Source of the DNA: UBA4744 sp963717135
GTDB lineage: Bacteria > Actinomycetota > Acidimicrobiia > Spongiisociales > UBA4744
DNA length: 64,000 nucleotides
Assembly: GCA_963717135.1 (NCBI GenBank)
Contig: CAVQVN010000004.1
Coordinates: 124,001 to 188,000, forward strand
Reading direction: 5' to 3'
Part shown: positions 47,969 to 56,215 of the stretch, one piece after another
Numbering within the stretch: the stretch's first letter is position 1
How the letters are laid out: each line of letters starts with the position of its first letter
Program-made: the position numbers and the translations under genes
Notes under the pieces: generated by a model
Told to the model about the DNA's origin: nothing
Databases searched by the model: none
The model's input: the letters and a program-made list of their open reading frames with translations, nothing else

Positions 47969-48649
47969 GTGTGCGGCCGTTATGTGATCGCTCAGGATGT
48001 CGACGCCTATGCCAGATTCTTCGGTGTTGATGAGATTCGCACCGAGATGCTGGCCGCCAACTACAACGTCGCCCCCACCGATTCTGTCTACGCGGTGGTC
48101 GATCACGAAGAGTCTCGGCTCCTGGGTACCTTCCGCTGGGGATTGATCCCTTTCTGGGCCAAGTCGCCTTCCCGCGGCCAGATCAACGCTCGCGCCGAAT
48201 CGGTGGCAGACAAGGCCATCTTCCGCGATTCGTTTGCCCGGCGGCGCTGCCTCATCCCGGCCGACGGTTTCTACGAGTGGGAGCAGATGGAGCGCGGCAA
48301 GCTACCGCACTACATCTATCTCCGCGATGGTTCCCCAATGGCGTTCGCCGGGCTGTGGTCGACCTGGCGCGATCAAAAGACCGGCGAACGCATCCGATCG
48401 TGTGCCATCATCACCACCAACGCCCATCCCACCCTGGCGGCCATCCACGACCGTATGCCGGTAATGCTCGAACCCGCCGTGTGGGATGCGTGGCTCAACC
48501 GATCGTTGACAGACCCGGATCAGGCGCGGAGACTCCTCAAGCCCTTGCCCGAAGCCGCCATCACCGAACACCCGGTCTCAACCTTGGTGAACAACGTCCG
48601 CAACAATCTCACCGAGTGCATCGCCCCGCTACCCGATCGATCGCCGTAA
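47969..48649 (+). CDS. SRAP/HMCES-family DNA-protein crosslinking protein
   Basis: A 226-residue protein of the SOS-response-associated (YedK/HMCES) family, which shields abasic sites in single-stranded DNA by a covalent bond with its N-terminal Cys. The GTG start at 47969 places Cys at position 2 (MCGRYV). Other active residues are in NYNVAPTD, the Glu of GFYEWE (about residue 110) and the His of AIHDRMPVML (about 160). No LexA box is visible upstream here. Confidence 0.93.
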   Translation: MCGRYVIAQDVDAYARFFGVDEIRTEMLAANYNVAPTDSVYAVVDHEESRLLGTFRWGLIPFWAKSPSRGQINARAESVADKAIFRDSFARRRCLIPADGFYEWEQMERGKLPHYIYLRDGSPMAFAGLWSTWRDQKTGERIRSCAIITTNAHPTLAAIHDRMPVMLEPAVWDAWLNRSLTDPDQARRLLKPLPEAAITEHPVSTLVNNVRNNLTECIAPLPDRSP

Positions 48650-48678
48650 GCTCCGCTGGACCTCAACTTCGGAGAGAC

Positions 48679-49668
48679 ATGACCAGATTCGCTTACTTCT
48701 GTGGCCACGAACAATGGCATCCCGAGCAACTCGTGGAGCACGCCCGTCTTGCCGAACAAGCAGGCTTTGACATGCTGGTGGTCTCGGAACATTTCCAACC
48801 GTGGGTGGATGACCACGGAGCCGCCGGATTCGCGTGGTCGACGATCGGCGCCATGGCGGCCGTCACCACCGAGGTTGAATACGCGACCGGCGTTACGACG
48901 CCTTTGTGGCGATTTCACCCCGCGGTGGTCGCTCAGGCGGCGGCAACGCTCGATCGTCTGTCCGGCGGCCGATTCAATCTCGGTGTCGGAACGGGCGAGA
49001 ACATCAACGAAGGTTCTCTCGGTTACCGGTTCCCCGGATATGGGGAGCGTGCCGCGCGGATGGGGGAAGCCCTGGAGATCATGCGCCGGTTGCTCGATGG
49101 TGAGAAGCTGACCTTTCCCGGGGAGTTCTACCAGACCGATCGGGCCAGGCTCTACAGCCCGCCGTTCGGTCCTGTGCCGATCTGGCTGGCCGCCGGTGGG
49201 CCGAAGTCTGCCGCCCTGGCCGCCACCCGGGCCGACGGGATCATCACCTCGGTCAAGGATCCCGCCGTCACCATCGAAAGGGTGCTCGACCCGGCCCGCC
49301 GGGCTGCCGAAGGAGCCGGACGGCCTGCGCCCCGGGTCCTCGCCACCCGCTGGTCGGTGCTGGCCGAGAGCGCAGATGAGGCCTGGGAGGCCTTGCTTCC
49401 CTGGCGAGGATTGCGGGCTCCGGGGCGACTCGAGGCAGTCGATCCGACCGATCTGAGAGAACGAGCCGACCAGCTTCCGAGAGAAGAGGTAATCGGCCGG
49501 TACACCCTAGTTGCCGACGCTGATGAGATCGTCGAGGCTTATCGCCCGCTCGTCGAGACTTGCGCGGCCGACATCGTAACCGTGCAGATGGCATCGTTGG
49601 ATCAAGAGTCCTTGATCAAGATGCTGGGCGACGAAGTCCTCCCAAGACTGCGCTCCATCGCCGGGTGA
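48679..49668 (+). CDS. LLM-class F420-dependent oxidoreductase
   Basis: A 329-residue luciferase-like TIM-barrel protein: RFAYFCGHEQWHPEQLVEHARLAEQAGFDMLVVSEHF at the N-terminus, the VTTPLWRFHPAVVAQAAATLDRLSGGRFNLGVGTGE block (about 75-110) and YSPPFGPVPIWLAAGGPKSA (about 158-178). These match the glucose-6-phosphate-dehydrogenase/Fgd-like F420 group. The substrate is unknown. The ATG at 48679 is preceded by GGAGAG; an upstream frame from 48277 overlaps the SRAP gene and is rejected. Confidence 0.9.
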   Translation: MTRFAYFCGHEQWHPEQLVEHARLAEQAGFDMLVVSEHFQPWVDDHGAAGFAWSTIGAMAAVTTEVEYATGVTTPLWRFHPAVVAQAAATLDRLSGGRFNLGVGTGENINEGSLGYRFPGYGERAARMGEALEIMRRLLDGEKLTFPGEFYQTDRARLYSPPFGPVPIWLAAGGPKSAALAATRADGIITSVKDPAVTIERVLDPARRAAEGAGRPAPRVLATRWSVLAESADEAWEALLPWRGLRAPGRLEAVDPTDLRERADQLPREEVIGRYTLVADADEIVEAYRPLVETCAADIVTVQMASLDQESLIKMLGDEVLPRLRSIAG

Positions 49669-49740
49669 GGCGGGACTTGTGCCCCTAACGAACCAGGACT
49701 ACACAGGGCAGAATGGGACACACCAGAGAGAGGAAAAGGC

Positions 49741-50163
49741 ATGGCAAAGAAAGAATTGCCGGAGGGAACGGTTCTCCTTGATGTGACCGATGTGAGCTAC
49801 GCATCGTTCGCCAAGGACTTTCTCGAGAGGACCGGCCACCAGGCAATGGTTTGCCACGGCCCAACTGAAGGTCCATGCCCGCTCTTGACGGGTGCCGGGT
49901 GCGAGAAGATCGACGCCGCCCACGGAGTGGTTTTCCAGTTCGATCTCGATCGACCTGAACACCGATCGATCCTGGCTCGCTACAAAAAGATCCTCGATCC
50001 GGAGATCCCGGTCCGGGTAGTCGTGGAGCATGGTCAAGACAAGGCTTATGCCGAACTGCTGGCCGGTACCGATGTGTGGGCCCGCGAGCCAACCGCCGGC
50101 GATCTGGATGCGTTCGCAGCCCAGGTCGAAGCCGCCGACCAATCGCGAGGCGCCGACGAATAA
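49741..50163 (+). CDS. Conserved-looking unknown protein with Cys patch
   Basis: A 140-residue soluble protein. The first half resembles an alternating alpha/beta fold (TVLLDVTD; FAKDFLERTGHQAMVC), with a Cys/Gly/Pro patch CHGPTEGPCPLLTGAGC (about residues 38-54) that could bind metal. Then come HGVVFQFDLDRPEHRSIL and IPVRVVVEHGQDKAYAELL. No family is recognised; a response-regulator-like fold without phosphorylation site is possible. It has a clear AGAGAGGAAAAGGC-type ribosome-binding region and precedes the DUF1876 gene by 23 nt. Confidence 0.65.
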   Translation: MAKKELPEGTVLLDVTDVSYASFAKDFLERTGHQAMVCHGPTEGPCPLLTGAGCEKIDAAHGVVFQFDLDRPEHRSILARYKKILDPEIPVRVVVEHGQDKAYAELLAGTDVWAREPTAGDLDAFAAQVEAADQSRGADE

Positions 50164-50186
50164 GTGCGTAGCAGAAAGGGGCTCTC

Positions 50187-50432
50187 ATGGAAAAGGACGT
50201 GACACTCAACCTCCACCTCTCCGAAGACGACATCGAGACCATCGCTCATGCGGTACTCAACTTGCGGGGCGACCACTTCGAGTCCATTGGCAAAGCACGT
50301 CGCAATCCCATCGACCCACCGATGCCGGTGATCGGAGAGGAATTGGCGATCGCCCGTTCCTTGCAAACCTTGACCGGTCAGATCATGGAAGCAGCCCAGG
50401 ACAAGGTCGAGGCATTTCTGAAAGAGGGTTAG
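50187..50432 (+). CDS. DUF1876 (dsRBFC-like) protein
   Basis: An 81-residue protein matching the DUF1876 pattern: an N-terminal strand-helix (VTLNLHLSEDDIETIAHAVLNLRG), then the hallmark GKARRNPIDPPMPVIGEELAIARSLQTLTGQIMEAA, in which G.ARRNP.D.P.P.IG.ELA.AR.L is diagnostic. The mycobacterial relative Rv2632c belongs here. The fold is dsRBD-like, but RNA binding is not established. It follows the unknown 140-residue protein on the same strand. Confidence 0.78.
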   Translation: MEKDVTLNLHLSEDDIETIAHAVLNLRGDHFESIGKARRNPIDPPMPVIGEELAIARSLQTLTGQIMEAAQDKVEAFLKEG

Positions 50433-50438
50433 GTAGCT

Positions 50439-51134
50439 CTAGAGGCCAGACTCGAACAGAAGACTGTCGACCTCCGCGACCGTCTCGGGTCCGATCGGCC
50501 CGAACGGCTGTCGCTGGAGAGCAGCCAGCAGACTGGCCCGCTGATCGGCGAGAGCCCCTCGAGCCAGGTCGGCGTCTGGGCCTGAGCCCAGATCGGCCAG
50601 CCAATCTCGAAACGGCTTCGCAAACGCGGGCCCAAACGTCGCGAAGAGGTCGAGACGCCAGCGACCTTGCGAATCCCGCCGGGCGATCCAGTCTCCTGAA
50701 CCCGGAGACCGGCGCAGAGCGACCGCCACGGTCGCAAAGCTCGTGCCCTCAACAAAGAACTCTTCCCCGCCACCGATCAGGATGCCGGAAATATCCTCGT
50801 CGGCGAACGCCGGGAAGCCCGCTGAGAACGACTTCCAGAAGTTGTCCCTCGCCGAGAACGGCAAGCCATCGGTGAGCATCGAGACCGTTTCGGCAACTTC
50901 GAAACCCTCGAGCGAGATCATCAGAGTGAGTTGATCGTCGAAGGTCAACAAGGCCGTGTCCTGGTAGTTGCCGGAGACGATGGCCTCGAAAAGGCTGGTG
51001 AGAGCTTCCTCGGGAGTAGCAGCCCCACCCAACGTGGTGGTCGTGGTGGACTCCGGGAGGGGCGGCGTCGTGCAAGCAGCCGCGGCCACGAGCACCATCG
51101 CCAGAACGAAGACAGCCTTCCTCACCGCCGGCAC
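50439..51134 (-). CDS. Lipoprotein, unknown
   Basis: A 231-residue lipoprotein (lipobox AAAAC, Cys about 21) with a Thr-rich linker (PESTTTTTLGG). The mature part begins TPEEALTSLFEAIVSGNYQDTALLT, which looks like the SnoaL/NTF2-like pattern of small extracytoplasmic domains, and later has WRLDLFATFGPAFAKPFRDWL. No family is assigned. It starts at GTG 51134 (or the in-frame GTG nine bases later), divergent from the TauE/SafE gene across a short heptamer array. Confidence 0.7.
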   Translation of the reverse strand: MPAVRKAVFVLAMVLVAAAACTTPPLPESTTTTTLGGAATPEEALTSLFEAIVSGNYQDTALLTFDDQLTLMISLEGFEVAETVSMLTDGLPFSARDNFWKSFSAGFPAFADEDISGILIGGGEEFFVEGTSFATVAVALRRSPGSGDWIARRDSQGRWRLDLFATFGPAFAKPFRDWLADLGSGPDADLARGALADQRASLLAALQRQPFGPIGPETVAEVDSLLFESGL

Positions 51135-51149
51135 GATAGCTCGGAAGCT

Positions 51150-51177
51150 TCTCGTTCCTCATTTCTCGTTCTCGTTT
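51150..51177. repeat. Heptamer array 11 (short)
   Basis: Four units: TCTCGTT, CCTCATT, TCTCGTT, CTCGTTT. It lies between the divergent lipoprotein and TauE/SafE genes. The 93 nt from here to the TauE/SafE start show nothing else clear. Confidence 0.55.
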
Positions 51178-51269
51178 GTCGACCCCCAATCTCGAACAGG
51201 AAATACCACCCACGTTCACTGCCGGGCAGCAGCATCCAGCATTTCCCGCGGCTTCTACACTCGGTTCCC

Positions 51270-52073
51270 ATGAATGCCCGTCGATACCTCATGTCGGCTT
51301 TGATCGGCACCGTGGCAGGGATCACCGGGGGGCTCTTTGGTATCGGGGGCGGGATCTTGATCGTTCCGGGTCTCGTGTTGCTGGTCGGGCTGCTCCCCCA
51401 TCGGGCTCATCCGACGTCCGGAGCCGCCGTCGTCGTCATCGCGGTTGCGGCCGTGAGCCGCTTTGGGGTGGATGGGTCGGTCGACTGGCCCGCCGCCCTG
51501 GCGTTGTTTGTGGGAGCCGGGATTGGAGCTCTGATGGGAGCGCGGGCAATTGATCGAATCTCACCGGACTGGCTGACCAGGGCGTTTGTCGCGGTTCTGG
51601 TGATTTCGGCCATCCGACTGTTGATCCCGCCTGGTCCGGTCGAAGCCACCGGGTTCATTACTTCGATAGACCTCACTTTGTGGGCGGTTCTTGGTCTCCT
51701 GACCACCGGGGCGGTCGCCGGGCTTCTGGCAGCCGTTCTGGGTGGTGGAGGCGGGATTGTGTTTGTCCCGGCACTGGCCGCTCTCTATTCGATGGATCAG
51801 CACTTCGCCCAGGGAACCTCCCTGGCGGCGATGGTCCCGACGACCATCGTGGCGGCTGCCGCCCACGGCCGGGCAGGTCGAATCGACTGGCGGATCGCCG
51901 GTGTGGTCGGGGTGGGCGGCGTGTTCGGCGGCCTGGCAGGGGCCGGACTCGCCCTGGGCATGGATCCCGCGCTGCTGCGGCGCCTATTTGCAGGTCTGCT
52001 GATAGTGGTGGCAGTCCGCCTGCTGTACAGTCAAAGAAGTCTCCGACATTCCGCCGCAGAGCCGCTTGGCTAG
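51270..52073 (+). CDS. TauE/SafE-family sulfite/anion exporter
   Basis: A 267-residue permease with about eight hydrophobic helices. Each half begins with the family pattern: GTVAGITGGLFGIGGGILIVPGL (about residues 12-34) and GAVAGLLAAVLGGGGGIVFVPAL (about 148-170), followed by H..A..TS or AQGTSLAAM. It exports small anions such as sulfite or sulfoacetate; the substrate is not decidable. The ATG at 51270 is chosen; an upstream frame overlaps the divergent lipoprotein gene. Confidence 0.88.
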   Translation: MNARRYLMSALIGTVAGITGGLFGIGGGILIVPGLVLLVGLLPHRAHPTSGAAVVVIAVAAVSRFGVDGSVDWPAALALFVGAGIGALMGARAIDRISPDWLTRAFVAVLVISAIRLLIPPGPVEATGFITSIDLTLWAVLGLLTTGAVAGLLAAVLGGGGGIVFVPALAALYSMDQHFAQGTSLAAMVPTTIVAAAAHGRAGRIDWRIAGVVGVGGVFGGLAGAGLALGMDPALLRRLFAGLLIVVAVRLLYSQRSLRHSAAEPLG

Positions 52074-52122
52074 TGGTCTGTCGTTGAAACCATGGCGCGG
52101 TCAGTTCCGCGCCGGGCCACTA
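52073..52122. terminator. Hairpin between convergent genes, with a shared 17-mer
   Basis: GGCGCGG (52094-52100) pairs with CCGCGCC (52107-52113) around TCAGTT. Just 5' of it, GTGGTCTGTCGTTGAAA (52073-52089) is identical to 3079-3095, behind pntB. The outer TAGTGG (52071-52076) and CCACTA (52117-52122) also pair. Confidence 0.55.
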
Positions 52123-52644
52123 GACCATCACCCGGCCGGTGCGAATGAGCTCGGTTCGTCGCTCGGGATCACTCAACCGGGCTTTCCGATAGAGATAGAC
52201 GAGGTAACCGAGACCGGCCACCTCCTGGATGATGCGCCACGGAGCAGAGAAGAGCCTTTCGAGTAGGCCCGACCAATACTCCGGAATCCCCGGCGGAAAC
52301 TCCCAACCAAACGCGGGCCAGAAGAAGGTCTCTTGCACCGTCCACATGGCGTCGAGAAGCAGATGAATCAATGACCCGACGGCCAGAGCCATCCACCGGC
52401 GGCGTACCCGCCCACGACGGGTAGCCAGCAGCACGGCCGCCATCAAGACCATCGAAAAAAGCAAAGTGTGTCCAATCACCTGACTGCTGCTGTTGAACAC
52501 AGCCGGGAACAGCAAGGTGCCGATCGGCTTGTCGATCAGATCGGGAAGGAGGGCGCCCAGGGCCAGGAATCGCAGGTCGACCTTCGGGTCACGGAACACG
52601 TACCTGAAGATGGCGACGGTCCCGCCGACATGCCAGAAGATCAT
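52120..52644 (-). CDS. YdjM/DUF457-like membrane-bound metal-dependent hydrolase
   Basis: A 174-residue membrane protein. IFWHVGGTVAIFRYVF, LALGALLPDLIDKP, GHTLLFSMVLMAAVLL and SLIHLLLDAMW carry the His/Asp residues (H, D, H, H..D) of the YdjM/DUF457 group. The function is unknown; the relation to zinc-dependent phospholipase-like proteins is structural. I choose the ATG at 52644; the frame is open to 52710 with no conserved residues. Confidence 0.75.
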   Translation of the reverse strand: MIFWHVGGTVAIFRYVFRDPKVDLRFLALGALLPDLIDKPIGTLLFPAVFNSSSQVIGHTLLFSMVLMAAVLLATRRGRVRRRWMALAVGSLIHLLLDAMWTVQETFFWPAFGWEFPPGIPEYWSGLLERLFSAPWRIIQEVAGLGYLVYLYRKARLSDPERRTELIRTGRVMV

Positions 52645-52726
52645 GGTGGCGGGGTCGGGGTTCCGCCGAGTGGAACCGCCAACCCAAAACCGGGGATAAC
52701 CAACTCCCACGCGGCCCGCCCCAACA

Positions 52727-53440
52727 TCACGGGACCAATAGGCGCCGGCAGTGGAGACATCGGGGTAGATCTTCGTTGAGGACTTGCTGTTGCTCGGCGG
52801 TGGAGAGCCGCAGGTGGCATCCGCCGCAGATCCCGCCGTCCATCAACCGACCAATCGCAACCCCTTCTTTGTGTTCACGCAGATTCTCGTAGAGCTCCAG
52901 AAGCTCGCTCTCGATGAGAGGGACGATGTCCAGCTTCCGGACTTCTTTCTTGGCGATTTCCGCATCGAGCTTCTTCCATACTTCGGCGATGATCGCTTCC
53001 AACCGTTGTTCTTCCGACTGCGCGGTGGCCAGCTCAGCCTTGATCCCGGCGACTTCAGTCTCCAGCTGCTCTTTGCGGTCGAGGAGCACCAAAACCTCAT
53101 CTTCCATGGAGCCCTCGCGCGTTCGAAGGGACTCGACCTCCCTGCGCATGTTCTCTGTGTCCCGGGCACTCAATCCACCGGCGAACAGGCGCTGCTCCTG
53201 TTGGTGCACTTTTTGCTCCAGCAACTCGAGTTCGCCTTCGGCCTTGTCCTCCTCCAGGCTGATCTGCTTGAGCTCATGGGAGATTTCCGCCAGTCGATTG
53301 CTGATCTGCTCGCTGTGAGCGTGAGCCGCCCGAAACTCAGCCAGCTCAGGCAACGACTGCCTCTGGTACAGAAGACGATCGATATCGAGATCGACTGCCT
53401 GCAGATCGAGCAAATCGACGAGGCTCTGGAATTCGTTCAT
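52727..53440 (-). CDS. Coiled-coil C4 zinc-ribbon protein (zf-RING_7/DUF164)
   Basis: A 237-residue protein with a long N-terminal coiled coil (about residues 10-180; repeated LEQKVHQQEQRL, LRTREGSMEDEVLVLLDRKEQLETE) and a C-terminal zinc ribbon: CGGCHLRLS and CLHCRRLLVP, four cysteines. Similar proteins occur across actinobacteria next to Nif3-like genes, as here. The biochemical role is unsettled. The ATG overlaps the Nif3-like stop (TGATG). Confidence 0.9.
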   Translation of the reverse strand: MNEFQSLVDLLDLQAVDLDIDRLLYQRQSLPELAEFRAAHAHSEQISNRLAEISHELKQISLEEDKAEGELELLEQKVHQQEQRLFAGGLSARDTENMRREVESLRTREGSMEDEVLVLLDRKEQLETEVAGIKAELATAQSEEQRLEAIIAEVWKKLDAEIAKKEVRKLDIVPLIESELLELYENLREHKEGVAIGRLMDGGICGGCHLRLSTAEQQQVLNEDLPRCLHCRRLLVP

Positions 53441-54525
53441 CAATTGCCCTCCCCATCGGCGGGGTTTGTCAGATCGACGGCCTCCGGCACGATACCGGCT
53501 ACCAGATCGTACAACCTCCGCATCCCGGGGCGTTCGGTGGCAAGATGCCCCGGATCGATAATCGACAGTCCCCGGTCACCTGCCTCAACCATGCGATGGT
53601 GGGTGACGTCGCCGGTCACCAGAACGTCGGCTCCCGCCGCGGCCGCAGCTTCGATGTACGCAGAGCCGGAGCCGGGTACTACTGCCACGGTCTCCACCGC
53701 CCGAGTGAGGTCACCGCCGGTTCGCAAACCCCTCTCCCCCAGTGCCTCCGCAACCCTGGCCATAATGCCTCGCAGGTCGACCGGCCCCTCTGAAGCTCCC
53801 ACCCGACCGGCCATGCCCAGATTCCCAACCGCCCGGTAGACGTCGAAGACTGGTTCTTCATAGGGGTGAGCCGCGATCAGCGCCCTCAATACTGCATCAC
53901 GTTGGGCTGCCCCGACGGTCATTTCGATACGTACTTCCTGCTCTCGACTGAGCGTTCCCGGGACCCCGGTTACCGGCATCGCTCCATCACCCGGAAGAAA
54001 CGTTCCCAAGCCTTCGCTGCGGAATGAGCAGCTCGTGTAATTGCCGATGGTCCCACCACCCACCGCGGCCAACGCGCCCGCCACCAGATCGGCAGCACCG
54101 GCGGGCACAAACGTGACTACCTTCAGGAATTCTGCAGAGTCGGTCGGACCGAATCCGGTCGTTGCTACCAGTCCGATGGCGTCGGCCAGCGCCTCGGCGA
54201 CACCGCCGGCGGCGACATCGAAGTTGGTGTGGATCACGGCGAGAGAGGTCCCCTGCCGTATCAGGCGGTACGCCCGCCCGCCCGGTGACCGTCCGGCTAT
54301 GAGCCGCGCGGTGGGCCGGAAGATCAACGGGTGGTAGGTGACCAGTAGATCGACGCCGATTCTCTCCACTTGGGCGACCACCGACTCGGTCACCTCATGA
54401 CAGACGGCCACTATGGACGCCCGACCGCCCGGATCTCCCAATTGCAGCCCGACCGGATCCCAAGCGGCGGATTTGTCCCAGGGGGCTGCCTGCCCCAGGT
54501 GCTCGAGAACCTGCCCAACAATCAT
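53440..54525 (-). CDS. Nif3-like dinuclear metal-centre protein
   Basis: A 361-residue protein of the Nif3/YbgI family. The metal-binding halves carry WDPVGLQLGD and LLVTYHPLIFR (about residue 62), VIHTNFDVAAGG (about 98) and, at the C-terminus, DVLVTGDVTHHRMVEAGDRGLSIIDPGH. The insert about residues 130-235 (FVP.....AL..GAG..G.Y..CSF) is the PII-like domain found in longer members. GTP cyclohydrolase I type 2 activity has been proposed for relatives. It is coupled to the zinc-ribbon gene. Confidence 0.92.
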   Translation of the reverse strand: MIVGQVLEHLGQAAPWDKSAAWDPVGLQLGDPGGRASIVAVCHEVTESVVAQVERIGVDLLVTYHPLIFRPTARLIAGRSPGGRAYRLIRQGTSLAVIHTNFDVAAGGVAEALADAIGLVATTGFGPTDSAEFLKVVTFVPAGAADLVAGALAAVGGGTIGNYTSCSFRSEGLGTFLPGDGAMPVTGVPGTLSREQEVRIEMTVGAAQRDAVLRALIAAHPYEEPVFDVYRAVGNLGMAGRVGASEGPVDLRGIMARVAEALGERGLRTGGDLTRAVETVAVVPGSGSAYIEAAAAAGADVLVTGDVTHHRMVEAGDRGLSIIDPGHLATERPGMRRLYDLVAGIVPEAVDLTNPADGEGN

Positions 54526-54550
54526 CGGGGCGCGATGGTACTCAACCGCT

Positions 54551-55804
54551 TCACAACAGGACCCAGGCGACGGCCCCGAGGAGGGCAGCCGGTATCAGGG
54601 TGAACGCCACCGCCCGGCCGAGAGACTTGCTTCCCAGCACGGCCGCCATCCCCGCCTTGACCAGCGTATTGACCACGACCGCCGCCAGGACCGCCTGCGC
54701 CCCAAAGACCGGATCAAGTCCCTGACGGGCCACTTCATCAGCCATCGCCAGAGTGATGGCATCGACATCGTTGATGCCGCTGACTGCACCCACGACGCTG
54801 AGCGCTGCTTCGGAGGCTCGATCGATCATCACTTTGGCCACGAAGACCACCGCCGCGTACAACGTCGCAAACTGCAGCGCCGACTTGAGCGTCACGGGGT
54901 TTTGAATCTTGATCCCGGACCCGCCTGCGGTCGTCTCGAGAGGACGGGTCCACCAATAGACCGCGGTCCCTTCGACCAGGATGAAGAGCACACTCAGCGG
55001 CACCGCCAGTTTTAGCGCCATTTCTGGAGCAAATACGAGGGCTTCCACGAGGACCCGGGCGTACATCAAACCGGAAGCGGCGATGATCCCGGCGGCGAGA
55101 GCGGTTCGCAACCGGGGCTGATCCTTCGACATTCTGGAAAAGCCGAGCGTAACGGCCGTCGAAGAGACCAGGCCGCCCAGCAAACCGGTCACTCCCAGGC
55201 CTCGCTCTCCTTTGAGCCGCAAAGCGATATAGCCGGCCAGTCCGATAGCCGCCACGAAGACCACCATCAGCCAGACCCTGCGGGGATTGAATGCTTCGAA
55301 GGGTCCGTAGTCGTTGTCAGGCAACAGCGGAAGCACCACTGCGGTGAGCACTGCGAACTGCAATACCGCCCGAACGTCCTCGTCCGAGAACTTGCTGGTG
55401 AGGCCGTGCAGCCACTCCTTGGCGCGCAGCAGAGCCGCAATCCCGATGGCAACCGCCCCCGCCGCGATCACCTGATCGTTCCACACCAGAACGCCGACTG
55501 CGAAAGCCCCGAGACTGGCAAACTCGGTGGTGGTGCCCCAGTCTTTGGTACCAAGAGCAGATATCACGTATGAAGCGACGATCAGGGCTGCGAATGCCCC
55601 TGCTCCCACGACAAAAGCTGCTGCTCCGTAGGTATCGGCGAAGAATCCGGTGGCCGCCCCCCACAAGCCAAATAGCGCATACGTACGGACTCCGGCCGAG
55701 ACATCCTCCGCGTAGTGGCGATGTATTTGACGCTCGAGGCCGATCACCGCCCCCAAACCGGCAGCCGCCACGAAGGCCAACAGCACGCTTCCGGTGTCAT
55801 CCAC
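54551..55804 (-). CDS. MgtC/SapB-like membrane protein with DUF4010
   Basis: A 417-residue polytopic protein. The N-terminal MgtC-like region (about 1-130) has GAVIGLERQ and GVRTYALFGLWGA with the family Arg residues. The rest is DUF4010: GLVSSTAVTLGFSRMS, AGIIAASGLMYARVLVE, AVSGINDVDAITLAMA. About twelve hydrophobic segments are visible. A function in ion homeostasis is often guessed but unproven. It starts at the ATG 55804. Confidence 0.88.
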   Translation of the reverse strand: MDDTGSVLLAFVAAAGLGAVIGLERQIHRHYAEDVSAGVRTYALFGLWGAATGFFADTYGAAAFVVGAGAFAALIVASYVISALGTKDWGTTTEFASLGAFAVGVLVWNDQVIAAGAVAIGIAALLRAKEWLHGLTSKFSDEDVRAVLQFAVLTAVVLPLLPDNDYGPFEAFNPRRVWLMVVFVAAIGLAGYIALRLKGERGLGVTGLLGGLVSSTAVTLGFSRMSKDQPRLRTALAAGIIAASGLMYARVLVEALVFAPEMALKLAVPLSVLFILVEGTAVYWWTRPLETTAGGSGIKIQNPVTLKSALQFATLYAAVVFVAKVMIDRASEAALSVVGAVSGINDVDAITLAMADEVARQGLDPVFGAQAVLAAVVVNTLVKAGMAAVLGSKSLGRAVAFTLIPAALLGAVAWVLL

Positions 55805-55895
55805 GACTCGAACGTTAGTATTTGGGAGAGCGCCCGCCCAGCGTCACCTTCGCGCTACTGAAACCCAACACCGCGCGACCCGCCGGGGCGGTCGC

Positions 55896-56126
55896 TCATC
55901 GCTCATGCGGCGAACGGGAGGTGAGCGATCCGGCTATCCAACCCACTCCCGCAACGAGAACCACCAAACCGACGATGATCAGGCCGGTGACCCAATTCAG
56001 GGAGTAGTACAGCGAAACCAGCCCCAGTGCCACCATGCCTATGAATACCAACCCGAAAACCCGGTCTCTGGTTCGATGGCGAGCCCGGCGGAGACCAACC
56101 TCTCGAGTCCCATCGCGACGAATCAC
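55896..56126 (-). CDS. Small two-helix membrane protein, unknown
   Basis: A 76-residue protein with a very basic N-terminus (RRARHRTRDR) and two hydrophobic helices (about residues 24-42 and 45-67). It could be a real small membrane protein between the DUF4010 and S58 genes; no family is recognised. Positive residues before the first helix fit an inserted topology with the N-terminus inside. Confidence 0.5.
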   Translation of the reverse strand: MIRRDGTREVGLRRARHRTRDRVFGLVFIGMVALGLVSLYYSLNWVTGLIIVGLVVLVAGVGWIAGSLTSRSPHER

Positions 56127-56215
56127 GGCACCTCCTCTCTCGTCGCTATCGACATTGTCCGGGATCGACCGGCCGTTGCCAACCCCGCAATCTCAAATCA
56201 GGCACGGCCGGTACC

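Noticed and set aside
47969..48649. LexA box for the SRAP gene
   Set aside because: The upstream region has ATATGTTC at about 47916, but no CGAAC half-site at the right distance. The two palindromes seen have different sequence.
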